Shown: positions 8,621 to 16,843 of the stretch, in pieces
How the letters are laid out: each line of letters opens with the position of its first letter
Numbering within the stretch: position 1 is the stretch's first letter
Translations under genes and position numbers: made by a program
Assembly: GCA_013822275.1 (NCBI GenBank)
Contig: PNKC01000002.1
Span: 55,479-119,478 of the forward strand
DNA: 64,000 bases
Direction: 5' to 3'
Origin: Anaerolinea sp.
GTDB taxonomy: Bacteria > Chloroflexota > Dehalococcoidia > Tepidiformales > Tepidiformaceae
The notes under the pieces: model-generated
Seen by the model: the letters and a program-made list of their open reading frames with translations, nothing else
What the model was told of the DNA's origin: nothing
The model's database searches: none

Positions 8621-8641
8621 GAGTCCCGAGTCCCGAGTCGC
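8621..8641. repeat. 7-bp tandem repeat (GAGTCCC, about three units)
   Basis: Two exact GAGTCCC units and a third, GAGTCGC, lie between the ABC exporter stop and the Usp gene. The unit is a rotation of the complement of the CGGGACT repeat at 35381, so the two loci share a heptad family. Confidence 0.75.
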
Positions 8642-8648
8642 CGGCTGG

Positions 8649-10607
8649 TCAGGCTCCCGGTGCGGGCGCGGGCGCCATTTCGCCCTGGCGGCGGCGGGCG
8701 AAGGCTTCGTCCTCGCCGACCATGGATTCCGCCTTCTGGGCCTGTTCCTGCTCGTAGGTCATCTTGTAAAGGTTGGCGTAAATGCCGTCCTTCGCCAGGA
8801 GCTCGTCGTGCGAGCCGATCTCGGCGATCTGGCCTTTATCCAGGACGACGATGCGGGTAGCTTCGCGGATGGTGCTCAGGCGGTGGGCGATGACGAACGA
8901 GGTGCGGGCCTTGAGCAAGCCGCGGAGGGCGCGCTGGATGATGACTTCGGTCTGGGTGTCCACGTAGGCGGTCGCTTCGTCCAGGACGAGGATGCGGGGC
9001 TGGGCGAGGATGGCGCGGGCGAAGCTGATGAGCTGGCGTTGGCCCACGGAGAGGTTCTGGCCACGCTGCTGGAGGACAGTGTCGTATCCCTTTTCGAGCC
9101 GCTCGATGAACTCGTTCGCGCCCACCGCTTCGGCGGCCTGGCGGACCGATTCGTCTGTCGCTTCCGGGCGGCCATAGGCGATGTTTTCGCGGATCGTGCC
9201 GCTGAAGAGGTACGGGTTCTGAAGGACGACGCCCATATGCTTCGTGAGGGAGCGGCGCTTCACGTCGCGGATGTCGTGGCCGTCAATGCGGATGGCGCCG
9301 CCGGTCACTTCGTAGCCCCGGCTGACGAGGGAGGTGATCGTGGTCTTCCCGGCGCCGGTGTGGCCGACGAAGGCGATCGTTTCGCCGGGGTTCACGTGAA
9401 GGTCGATGCCGCGAAGGATGGGCACGCCTTCGATGTAGTGAAACTCGACGTTATCGAAGTCCACGCGGCCCTCGACGGACTCCAGCTCGATGGCGTCTTC
9501 CTTGTCTTTGATCCGCGGTTCGGTATCGAGCACTTCGAAGATGCGTTCGCCGCCGGCCATGGCCCGCTGGAGCATGGTGTACTGGAGGACGAGGTCGCGG
9601 ATGGGGTCGAAGAAGCGGCCCACGTAGAGGGTGAAGCTCGTGAGGACGAGGAAGAGGGTGGCGACGTCCACCGAGTCGGCGTTGAGGGCACGGATGCCGC
9701 CGACGATCAGCACGGCGGCGGTGGCGATGGCGACCGCGAGTTCGATCACCGGCATGATCGCGGCGCTGAGCATCCCCGCCCAGATGTTGGCGCGGCGGTT
9801 GTCCTGGTTGAGGGCGTCGAAGCGGCGCGCATTCTCGTCTTCGCGTGACATGGACTGGACGGCACGGACGCCGGAGACGTTCTCCGCCAGCGTCCCGTAG
9901 AGGGCGCTGATCTTGACGCGCACGTTGACGAAGGCGGCCTTCGCGTGGCGCGCCCACCAGACCATGATGAGGATGAGCGGGGGCACAATAGCGAAGGTCA
10001 CGAGCGCGAGCTGCCAGTCGATCGCGAGCAGGACGATGACGACGACCGTGAGGCCCACGAAGTCGGCGAAGAAGGTGAGCGAGCCGCTCGTCAGGAGTTC
10101 CTGCATGACCGTTACGTCGCTGGTGAGGCGGCTGATCATGCGGCCCACTTCCATCTCGTCGTAGAAGCTGAGGGAGAGGCCCTGCATGTGGTCGTACATT
10201 TCGCTGCGCAGCTGGAGGAGGAGGCGGTTGCCCATCCAGGCTGTGGTGAGCAACTGGGCGTAGGCGGAGAGCCAGGTGACCACGGCGGCGCCAAGCATCA
10301 CTCCCAGGTAGATCAGCACCTGCCGGGTGTCGTGCTGGATGCCGGCCTTCACGGTGAGGCCGATGAGGAGCGGCTGCATGAAGCTGGTGATGGCGGAGAT
10401 GACCATGCAGGCGAAGGCAAGGCCCGCCTGCTTCTTGTACGGCTTCAGGTACGGGAGGATGCGGCGGACGACGTTGGCGTCGTACACCTTGCCCAGGTAT
10501 TCGTCGTCCCAGCCATCGGCGCCGCGGCCAGCACGGGCGGGGCCCATGGCCTGGCCGCCGATGCCCGTGCTCCAGCCGCCGGCGCCGGCGCCACCAAACA
10601 TGCCCAT
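8649..10607 (-). CDS. Heterodimeric ABC exporter, catalytic-site subunit
   Basis: A 652-residue half-exporter with a six-helix membrane domain (about residues 60-345) and a nucleotide-binding domain. Walker A is GHTGAGKT (415-422), Walker B ends in a canonical Glu (LVLDEAT, Glu544) and the switch His is present (VIAHRLST, His575). Its signature reads LSVGQ (519-523) rather than LSGGQ. It thus supplies the complete hydrolytic Walker A/B/switch set, while its own altered signature faces the partner's degenerate site. A Gly/Ala-rich 35-residue N-terminal tail precedes the first helix. AAGGAGG precedes the ATG. It follows its partner by 52 bases. The substrate (drug, lipid or peptide) is unknown. 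Confidence 0.9.
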   Translation of the reverse strand: MGMFGGAGAGGWSTGIGGQAMGPARAGRGADGWDDEYLGKVYDANVVRRILPYLKPYKKQAGLAFACMVISAITSFMQPLLIGLTVKAGIQHDTRQVLIYLGVMLGAAVVTWLSAYAQLLTTAWMGNRLLLQLRSEMYDHMQGLSLSFYDEMEVGRMISRLTSDVTVMQELLTSGSLTFFADFVGLTVVVIVLLAIDWQLALVTFAIVPPLILIMVWWARHAKAAFVNVRVKISALYGTLAENVSGVRAVQSMSREDENARRFDALNQDNRRANIWAGMLSAAIMPVIELAVAIATAAVLIVGGIRALNADSVDVATLFLVLTSFTLYVGRFFDPIRDLVLQYTMLQRAMAGGERIFEVLDTEPRIKDKEDAIELESVEGRVDFDNVEFHYIEGVPILRGIDLHVNPGETIAFVGHTGAGKTTITSLVSRGYEVTGGAIRIDGHDIRDVKRRSLTKHMGVVLQNPYLFSGTIRENIAYGRPEATDESVRQAAEAVGANEFIERLEKGYDTVLQQRGQNLSVGQRQLISFARAILAQPRILVLDEATAYVDTQTEVIIQRALRGLLKARTSFVIAHRLSTIREATRIVVLDKGQIAEIGSHDELLAKDGIYANLYKMTYEQEQAQKAESMVGEDEAFARRRQGEMAPAPAPGA

Positions 10608-10659
10608 TAGCGGCCTCCTTCAAAGGGACGAGCGCGCAGTCGCGTCACGTGCAGGGGTG

Positions 10660-12561
10660 TCACGAGGCTCCCCCTGCGCTACCGGCCTGGGACGGCGCCG
10701 GGGCACGGCGCGGGATGCCGGGGGAGGGAGGTGGCCGGCGGCCGTCTCCGTGGCCGTTCCCGCTGGCCGCCGCCACCGGCGTCCTGTGCCCCAGCGCCTC
10801 TTCCTGGTCCTTCAGCTCGAGGTCGAAGATGCGGCGGTAGAGCCCGTCGTGCTCCAGAAGCTCGGCGTGCTTGCCGCGCTGCACCACCTTGCCGCCCTGG
10901 AGGACGATGATCTCGTCCGCGCGCATCACCGTCCGCAGGCGCTGGGCGATGACGAAGGTGGTGCGCCCCTTCATCAACTCCTGGAGCGCTTGCTGAATGA
11001 GGAACTCGGTCTGGGAGTCCACGCTGGCGGTGGAGTCATCGAAGATGAGGATCCTGGGGTCCAGCAAGAGGGTGCGCGCGATGGCGATGCGCTGCTTCTG
11101 GCCGCCGGAGAGGGTTACGCCGCGTTCGCCCACCCACTCGTCGTAGCCGTAGGGGAGGCTGACGATGAATTCGTGGATGCGGGCGGCTTTCGCGGCGCGT
11201 TCGATGTCTTCCTGGGTGGCCTCCGGCCGGCCATAGGCGATGTTGTCGCGAATGGTGCCGATGAAGAGAAAGACGTCCTGCTGGACGATGCCGATGTTGC
11301 GGCGGAGCGACTCTATCGTGACGTCGCGGATGTCCGTCCCGTCGATCGTGATGCGGCCCTGGGTGACGTCGTAGAAGCGGGGGATGAGGTTGACGACAGT
11401 CGACTTGCCGCTGCCGGTGGGGCCGAGGAGGGCGATGATCTGGCCGGGTTTCGCGTCGATGTCAACGCCGGACAGCACGGCACTGAGGTTGTCGTAGCCG
11501 AAGCCGACGTTTTCGAAGCGGACGTGGCCCGCAGCGGCGGCGAGAGGCTTGGCACCGGGCTTCTCCCTCACCGCGGACTGGGCGTCGATCAGTTCCCAGA
11601 CCCGCTCGGCCGAGCTGATGCAGCGGGCGAAGATGTTGATGATGAAGCCGATGGAGCGCACCGGGAGCTGGAGCAAGTTCAGCCAGAGGGTGAAGGTGAT
11701 GAGGTCCGACGGCTGCAGGGTCCCGCGCGAGATGAGCCACGAGCCGAAGCCCACGGTGACCGCGATCTGGGCGGCGGAGAGGCCCTGGAGCATCGGCTGG
11801 TTGCCGGCCTGGAGGCGCGACGAATAGTAGCTCAGGTCGGCTTGCTTCTTGGCGACGGCCGCGAACTTCGCGCTCTCAAACGGTTCCCGGCTGAACGCTT
11901 TGACGACGCGGATGCCGGTGAGGCCTTCTTCGGCGACCTGGGTCATCTCCGCCTGGTTCTGCTGGATCTCCTGCCAGATTGGACGAAGGGCCCGGCTCGT
12001 TTTGTACGAACGCCAGGCGAGGATGGGCAAGCTGACGACGCTCACCAGGGCCAACTGCCAGTTGATGATGAACATCCCGGCGACGGAGATTACAAGCATC
12101 AAAAGGATGAAGGAGAGGCGGAGGAAGCCCATGTTGATGAACATGCGGATGTTCTCAACGTCCTGCGTGGCGCGGGACATGATCTGCCCAGTCTGGACCT
12201 TGTCGTGGTAGGCGTAGCTCAGGCGCTGGAGGTTGTCGTAGATCTGGTTCCGGATGTCGTAGGCGACGGACTGGCCGACGGTTTCGCCGAGATACTGCTG
12301 GCCGAACGAAGCGAGGCCGCGGCCAACAGCGAAGACGACCACGGCCAGCGCCCCGGCGATGATGAGGTTCTGGTTGCCGTTCAGGCCCGTCAACTTGCCG
12401 GCCGCGTCCCGTTGCGGGTCCAGGCCGAAGTCGATGGCGAAGCGGATGAGGAGCGGGCTAATCATCACGAAGGCGCCCGCGAGGATGACGGACGTGGCGG
12501 CGAGGAGGAGCTGTCCGCGATACGGGCGCATGTACGGGATGAGACGGAGCAGGACGCGCAC
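10660..12561 (-). CDS. Heterodimeric ABC exporter, degenerate-site subunit
   Basis: A 633-residue half-exporter with membrane helices to about residue 320, then an ATPase domain. Walker A GPTGSGKST (380-388) and signature LSGGQ (484-488) are intact. The catalytic Glu after Walker B is Asp (ILIFDDS, Asp509) and the switch His is Gln (VIAQRLRT, Gln540). These are the substitutions that define the non-hydrolytic site in heterodimeric exporters such as TM287/TM288. Together with the next gene it should form one active and one degenerate ATP site. GTG start at 12561 follows GGGGGGT. The C-terminal 45 residues are a Pro/Gly/Ala-rich tail. Confidence 0.9.
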   Translation of the reverse strand: MRVLLRLIPYMRPYRGQLLLAATSVILAGAFVMISPLLIRFAIDFGLDPQRDAAGKLTGLNGNQNLIIAGALAVVVFAVGRGLASFGQQYLGETVGQSVAYDIRNQIYDNLQRLSYAYHDKVQTGQIMSRATQDVENIRMFINMGFLRLSFILLMLVISVAGMFIINWQLALVSVVSLPILAWRSYKTSRALRPIWQEIQQNQAEMTQVAEEGLTGIRVVKAFSREPFESAKFAAVAKKQADLSYYSSRLQAGNQPMLQGLSAAQIAVTVGFGSWLISRGTLQPSDLITFTLWLNLLQLPVRSIGFIINIFARCISSAERVWELIDAQSAVREKPGAKPLAAAAGHVRFENVGFGYDNLSAVLSGVDIDAKPGQIIALLGPTGSGKSTVVNLIPRFYDVTQGRITIDGTDIRDVTIESLRRNIGIVQQDVFLFIGTIRDNIAYGRPEATQEDIERAAKAARIHEFIVSLPYGYDEWVGERGVTLSGGQKQRIAIARTLLLDPRILIFDDSTASVDSQTEFLIQQALQELMKGRTTFVIAQRLRTVMRADEIIVLQGGKVVQRGKHAELLEHDGLYRRIFDLELKDQEEALGHRTPVAAASGNGHGDGRRPPPSPGIPRRAPAPSQAGSAGGAS

Positions 12562-12874
12562 GAAGATGACCCCCCGGAGTCCGAGCGTATCACACCTTAA
12601 CGCGAAGGTGAAGGTATGGGGGTGCGGTTGTCATGCGGGACTCTTCGCTGCCAACCAAACCTGGCGGCGGCGAGCGCTTGCCCGGCAATAGCATGGCCGC
12701 TTCTGCAGGGCGGATCTCAGGGTAAATCACTACGGCCGGGTGGCCGTTAATCCGATACTGTGTCCCGCCGAAATCAGCGCGGCCCCAGCATCCGTGGGAC
12801 ACGCGGCTGGGGCTGCTGCTTGCGCACACGGATTGCGCGAATACCTGCTACCTTTCTTGGCAGTGAGGTGAACG
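12562..12874. other. 313-base intergenic region between divergent ABC exporter and SPFH genes
   Basis: No convincing gene is present. The region must hold promoters for both flanking genes. The main structure is an 8-bp inverted repeat, GCCCCAGC at 12782-12789 with its complement at 12806-12813 (16-base loop), about 60 bases before the SPFH start. TACCTT near 12849 is a possible -10 box for the plus strand. Confidence 0.5.
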
Positions 12875-13834
12875 ATGCCCTGGATAATCAGCATGGTGCT
12901 GGCGGTCGCGATTTGCGGCACAGTCTTCTTCTTCGCCCGGCTGGCGCGCGGGGCAGCTGTTGATGGCTCCGTCGAGCGGCTGCGGGCGTCGATCGTCATG
13001 GTCGCCGCCGCCGTCCTGTTCGTGGCCTGGGTGGGGCTGCACACGCTTGCCGCCTCGCTGAAGACGGTCGAGGCCGGACACGTTGTTGTGGTCTACCAGT
13101 TCGGTGAAATCGTCGGCCAGAAGAGCGAGGGCCTGCAGTTCATCGCACCGTGGCAGACGGTGAAGACGGAAAGCGTCCAGGTTCGGCGGCAGAGGTTCGA
13201 CAACATCTCCGCCTTTTCCAAAGAGACGCAAGATGTCCTCATTACTGCCACCGTCAACTATTCGGTCTCGCCGGATGCCGTCCAGACCCTCTACCGGACC
13301 GTCGGCACGGCATGGTTCGACGTCCTCATAGAACCGCGCCTCATTAACTTCCTGAAGGAAGAGACGGTGCAGTACTCCACCGTGGACCTTGCCCCCAACC
13401 GCGAAAAGATTCGAGCCAATGTCAGGGCGAAGCTGACGGCCGAACTCGCGCCCTTCTCCATCACCGTAAACGACCTTCTCTTTGACAACGTGGACTTCCG
13501 CCCCGAGTTCAAGCAGGCGATCGAGCAGAAGCAGATCGCTACCCAGGACGCCCTTCGCGAGCAAGAGAAAGTGAAGCAGAGGCAGTTCGAAGCCGAGCAG
13601 TTGGTGGAGACCGCCAAGGGTGAGGCGGAATCGACGCGCGTGCGCGCCGATGGCCAGGCCAAGGCCAACAAACTCCTCGCCGAATCGCTCTCTCCCGAGG
13701 TCATCCAGTTCCAGGCCATTCAAAAGCTGGGCGACAAGATCCAGATCGCGCTCATCCCGAGCGGCCAGGGCATCATCATCGACCCGGCAACGCTGCTCGG
13801 GACGCTCGGCGCAGGCACGGCGACCGCCCGTTAG
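12875..13834 (+). CDS. SPFH/band-7 (prohibitin/stomatin-like) membrane protein
   Basis: A 319-residue membrane-anchored scaffold protein. Two N-terminal hydrophobic segments (about residues 1-22 and 38-58) are followed by an SPFH domain beginning at TVEAGHVVVVYQFGEIV and running to about residue 200. A charged coiled-coil region comes next (KQRQFEAEQLVETAKGEAES, about 235-254) and then a hydrophobic C-terminal segment. The AKGEAESTRVRADGQAKAN pattern is typical of prohibitin-type members. These proteins organise membrane microdomains or chaperone membrane proteases. The start at ATG 12875 is preceded by GTGAGGTG. It stands alone, with a long GC-rich hairpin downstream. Confidence 0.88.
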   Translation: MPWIISMVLAVAICGTVFFFARLARGAAVDGSVERLRASIVMVAAAVLFVAWVGLHTLAASLKTVEAGHVVVVYQFGEIVGQKSEGLQFIAPWQTVKTESVQVRRQRFDNISAFSKETQDVLITATVNYSVSPDAVQTLYRTVGTAWFDVLIEPRLINFLKEETVQYSTVDLAPNREKIRANVRAKLTAELAPFSITVNDLLFDNVDFRPEFKQAIEQKQIATQDALREQEKVKQRQFEAEQLVETAKGEAESTRVRADGQAKANKLLAESLSPEVIQFQAIQKLGDKIQIALIPSGQGIIIDPATLLGTLGAGTATAR

Positions 13835-13892
13835 TACTCATTTGAGAAGCGGCCGTCTGCCAGTCCGGCCGTGCGGCCCCTCACACCCCCCG

Positions 13893-13935
13893 ACCCCCTC
13901 CCCTCCTTCCGCGGAAGGACGACAGGGGAGGGGGA
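13893..13935. terminator. GC-rich hairpin downstream of the SPFH gene
   Basis: ACCCCCTCCCCT and AGGGGAGGGGGA form a stem flanking an inner CCTTCCGCGGAAGG palindrome. A related CCCTTCTCCC-type hairpin lies after the secreted protein gene near 38625. It lies between convergent genes and may act as a terminator for either, though no U tract is present. Confidence 0.5.
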
Positions 13936-14006
13936 GTGACGCTCGACGGGTTCGCGGGCAGATGCGGATTTCGTGACCAGGACCAGGACGAGACTGGGAC
14001 GGCCGG

Positions 14007-14867
14007 CTACTCGAAGAGGTAGCGTCGCCGCTTCGGGGGCCTCCCGTAGCGCAGGCCGAACTTGTGAATCGCGGCCGTGCGCAGTTCCGCCAGCACCTCG
14101 TCGACGGAGTCGGTGAGAGTCAGGCGGGCGAGGTCTTCGGCGTCGATCGTATTGTTGGCCACGAGCGTGTCGCGCAGGAAGGCCACCAGAGGCTGCCAGT
14201 AGTCCACGCCGACGAGGATGCAGGGGAAATCGCGGATCTTGCCGGTCTGGATCAAGGTGGCAATCTCGAATAGTTCGTCCATGGTCCCGAAGCCGCCGGG
14301 CATAGCGATGAAGGCGTAGGAGTACTTGGCCAGCATCACTTTGCGGACGAAGAAGTAGCGGAACTGGACGAAGGTATCGAGGTAGGGGTTGGGGCGTTGC
14401 TCCATGGGGAGGGTGATGTTTACGCCGACGGAACGGCCGCCTGCTTCCCGGGCGCCGCGGTTGGCGGCCTCCATGATCCCGGGCCCGCCGCCCGTCATCA
14501 CGGTGAAGCCTTCGCGGGCGACGGCGGCACCGATCCGCCGCGCGAGTGCGTAGTAGGCGTGGTCTTCGGAGAAGCGGGCGGAGCCGAAAATCGTCACGCA
14601 GGGGCCCACGAAGTGGAGCGCGCGGAACCCCCTGATGAATTCGAGCGAGACGCGGATGACCCGCCCCAGTTCCGAGGTCCGGTCCAGGGGGCCCTCAAGG
14701 AAGCGGCGCTCTTCGCCGCCGTTGACCGCCTTGCCCCATTCTTCGGGCGACGCCTGCGGGAGGGCCCCGGAGTCAGATGACCCTGGGCCGGTGCCGGGGG
14801 CTGATTCGCCGTTCACGGGAGGCAGTGTAGCAACGCCGCCCGGCAGATCAGCGTCCGGAAGGGGCAC
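14007..14867 (-). CDS. LOG-family protein (TIGR00730-type Rossmann fold)
   Basis: A 286-residue cytoplasmic protein related to cytokinin-activating phosphoribohydrolases, which split a nucleoside 5'-monophosphate into base and ribose phosphate. The catalytic signatures are present: GGGPGIMEAANRGA (about residues 125-138) and PGGFGTMDELFE (about 188-199). The N-terminal 50 residues are Pro/Gly/Ser-rich and probably disordered; an internal start is possible. Members were long mislabelled lysine decarboxylases. In bacteria the usual role is nucleotide salvage or an unknown signalling function. It is convergent with the SPFH gene. Confidence 0.85.
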   Translation of the reverse strand: MPLPDADLPGGVATLPPVNGESAPGTGPGSSDSGALPQASPEEWGKAVNGGEERRFLEGPLDRTSELGRVIRVSLEFIRGFRALHFVGPCVTIFGSARFSEDHAYYALARRIGAAVAREGFTVMTGGGPGIMEAANRGAREAGGRSVGVNITLPMEQRPNPYLDTFVQFRYFFVRKVMLAKYSYAFIAMPGGFGTMDELFEIATLIQTGKIRDFPCILVGVDYWQPLVAFLRDTLVANNTIDAEDLARLTLTDSVDEVLAELRTAAIHKFGLRYGRPPKRRRYLFE

Positions 14868-14927
14868 GATTCAAGGTTCCTTCGGATGGGGAGGACGGCG
14901 CGTGCGGCGGCGGGCCTGTGCCCGGCC

Positions 14928-14964
14928 TGGCATCGCACCGCTCACTGTGGTGCGCGGTACGGAT
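14928..14964 (+). repeat. Dispersed 36-bp intergenic repeat, copy A
   Basis: TGGCATCGCACCGCT begins a 36-base unit ending GGTACGGA. It contains a small hairpin, CGCACC and GGTGCG around nine bases. Direct copy B lies on the other side of the Uma2 gene, and an inverted copy C lies near 62506. Confidence 0.7.
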
Positions 14965-14992
14965 GGAGTAACCAGCCATCTGCCACGGGCCG

Positions 14993-14998
14993 TATGAT
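14993..14998 (+). promoter_or_regulatory. -10 box of a leaderless promoter for the Uma2 gene
   Basis: TATGAT ends seven bases before the ATG at 15006. A GGAGG is also present two bases before that ATG, too close for normal ribosome binding, so leaderless initiation at 15006 is favoured. Confidence 0.5.
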
Positions 14999-15005
14999 GG
15001 AGGCT

Positions 15006-15566
15006 ATGCAGACGGCAGCGACGCTCACCGCAGAGGAGTTCTACCACCTGCCAAACCCCATCGAAGGCGGAAAGATGGAACTCGTGTGCGGCAGGGTGGT
15101 GATCATGTCTCCAGTTGGGCGGCCACATTCAACAACGGCGCGGAGAATCCTCACCGCACTCGACCCGTTCGTCGATGCTCACAACCTCGGCGAACTCCAC
15201 ATCGAACTCGGCTTCATCCTCTCCCGGCGACCGGACAGCGTCCGCGCGCCGGATGTGGCGCTCATGTCCCCCGGCCAGCTTGAACGCGCGGGTGAGTGGG
15301 AGACCTTCTTCGATGGCCCGCCCGCCCTCGCGGCGGAGGTCTACTCCCCGGAGGATCGAGACCGTGAAGTGCGGGCGAAGATCCGCGAGTACCTGGCCGC
15401 GGGCACCGCTCGGGTGTGGGACGTCCGCCCGCGGGAGAAGACGGTGACCGTCTACCACCAGGACGGGACCATCCGCGAGCGACGGCCCGGGGACGCGCTC
15501 AACAGCGGCGACGCGGGGTTCGCGGTTGAGGGCTTCACGCTTTCGTTGGATTCGCTCTTCGCCTGA
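15006..15566 (+). CDS. Uma2 family protein (PD-(D/E)XK nuclease fold)
   Basis: A 186-residue protein of the Uma2 family, very abundant in Cyanobacteria and Chloroflexota and predicted to have a restriction-endonuclease-like fold. Its biological role is unknown. Core features are YHLPNPIEGGKMELVCGRVV near the N terminus, the acidic RAPDVALMSP (about residues 80-89), AAEVYSPEDRDREVRAKIREY (about 107-127) and GTARVWDVRP. ATG at 15006 is chosen because a -10 box sits seven bases upstream and homology begins near LTAEEFYHL. The gene is bracketed by two direct copies of a 36-bp repeat, about 670 bases apart, which suggests acquisition as a unit. Confidence 0.85.
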   Translation: MQTAATLTAEEFYHLPNPIEGGKMELVCGRVVIMSPVGRPHSTTARRILTALDPFVDAHNLGELHIELGFILSRRPDSVRAPDVALMSPGQLERAGEWETFFDGPPALAAEVYSPEDRDREVRAKIREYLAAGTARVWDVRPREKTVTVYHQDGTIRERRPGDALNSGDAGFAVEGFTLSLDSLFA

Positions 15567-15601
15567 GATGGTGGGGTTTTCCGGCCGGGGCGTTGCTGGC
15601 C

Positions 15602-15638
15602 TGGCATCGCACCGCTTCTTGGCGTGCGCCGTACGGAC
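15602..15638 (+). repeat. Dispersed 36-bp intergenic repeat, copy B
   Basis: The first 15 bases, TGGCATCGCACCGCT, are identical to copy A, and the unit ends GTACGGA with the same overall length. The hairpin arms here are CGCAC and GTGCG. It lies 35 bases after the Uma2 stop, in the same orientation as copy A. Confidence 0.7.
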
Positions 15639-15683
15639 ATCGCGGGTGGTACGGATACATGGGCCGTACGGATGATGCTCCTG

Positions 15684-16670
15684 CTACACCCGCGCCCACT
15701 GGTTCGTCGTGAAGATGTCTTCATCGAGCGGGCTGCGCTGGCCCATCGCCAGGCGGTGGCCGGCGACGGCGCCGATCATCGCGGCGTTGTCCGTGCAGAG
15801 CTTCGGCGGCGGTATGCGCACGGGCACCGGGCAGCGGCGGTGGAGCTCCTCGCGCAGGCGCTGATTCGCGGCCACCCCACCAGCGACGAGGACTTCGGCC
15901 GCGCCGAGTTCGCGCGCCAGACGCGAAGTCTTGCCGCTGAGGACGTCGACGACGGCCTCCTGGAACTCCCAGGCGACATCGTCCGGTGCGTACTTTTCGC
16001 TCCGGATGGCGTGAAGCGAGGCCGTCTTCAGGCCGCTGAAGCTGAAATCGAAGGTGCCGTGCATCCAGGCGCGGGGGAGGGCGAGCTTGCCAGGCCCACC
16101 GCGGAGGGCCGCCTTCGCCACGTGCGGCCCGCCCGGGAAGGGCAGCCCGAGGAGCCTGCCGACCTTGTCGAACGCCTCACCGGCTGCGTCATCGCGCGTG
16201 CCGCCGAGGCGCTGGTACTGGCCGTGGCCTTCCATGAAGACGAGGTCTGTATGGCCGCCGGAGACGACGAGACAGAGCGCCGGGAACCTCGGCTCCGGGC
16301 CTTCGATGAGCCAGTTGGCGTAGATGTGACCTTCAAGATGGTTGATGCCGATGAACGGCAGCTCGCGCCCGAAGGCGATCGCCTTGGCGGCGTTGTAACC
16401 AACCAGCAGGGAGCCTGCGAGCCCGGGCCCGCGCGTCCCCGCCACCGCGTCGATGTCGTCCAGCGTGCAGCCCGCTTCCTCGAGGGCCTGGCTGACGATT
16501 GGGCCGACGTTGCGGAGGTGCTGGCGGCTCGCCACCTCGGGGACGACGCCACCGTACCTGGCGTGCAGGTCGATCTGGGAAGCGACGGCGTTCGAACGCA
16601 TCACGCGGCCGTCCACCACCACGGCGGCGGCGGTCTCATCGCACGAAGACTCGATGGCAAGCACGTTCAC
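15684..16670 (-). CDS. tsaD: tRNA N6-adenosine threonylcarbamoyltransferase (TsaD)
   Basis: Transfers the threonylcarbamoyl group to A37 of ANN-decoding tRNAs as part of the TsaBDE complex; essential in most bacteria. The 328-residue protein begins VNVLAIESSCDETAAAVV. It carries the metal-binding HLEGH motif (about residues 110-114), SGGHT, the FSFSGLKTA segment and VAGGVAANQRLRE, all in the expected order. Start is GTG at 16670, where homology begins; TACGCT lies seven bases upstream, consistent with a leaderless transcript. TsaB and TsaE are not in the window. It is divergent from the first diiron gene. Confidence 0.95.
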   Translation of the reverse strand: MNVLAIESSCDETAAAVVVDGRVMRSNAVASQIDLHARYGGVVPEVASRQHLRNVGPIVSQALEEAGCTLDDIDAVAGTRGPGLAGSLLVGYNAAKAIAFGRELPFIGINHLEGHIYANWLIEGPEPRFPALCLVVSGGHTDLVFMEGHGQYQRLGGTRDDAAGEAFDKVGRLLGLPFPGGPHVAKAALRGGPGKLALPRAWMHGTFDFSFSGLKTASLHAIRSEKYAPDDVAWEFQEAVVDVLSGKTSRLARELGAAEVLVAGGVAANQRLREELHRRCPVPVRIPPPKLCTDNAAMIGAVAGHRLAMGQRSPLDEDIFTTNQWARV

Positions 16671-16677
16671 GGCAATC

Positions 16678-16683
16678 AGCGTA
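16678..16683 (-). promoter_or_regulatory. -10 box of a leaderless promoter for tsaD
   Basis: On the minus strand TACGCT ends seven bases before the GTG start of tsaD, and no ribosome-binding site lies between them. Confidence 0.45.
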
Positions 16684-16843
16684 GAGCGGTGGGCTGGTGC
16701 GGGGAATGGCGAGGGGAGCGACGATGCACCCACGAATCCCGGTGATTAGCTGCCCCTACCCAATTGTCTATTCGTCATATACACTGCCGCTATTGCGGCT
16801 GTCGGAGCCATCGGGCTGCCGTGTCTCTGGAGGTTTTGAAGGA

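Noticed and set aside
10327..12600. 757-codon plus-strand open frame opposite the ABC exporter genes
   Set aside because: It is the complement of two well-supported exporter subunits and has no family motifs of its own.
12590..12829. 79-codon minus-strand reading frame upstream of the SPFH gene
   Set aside because: No ribosome-binding site, no recognisable motif, and composition like the surrounding non-coding sequence. It would also overlap the likely promoters.
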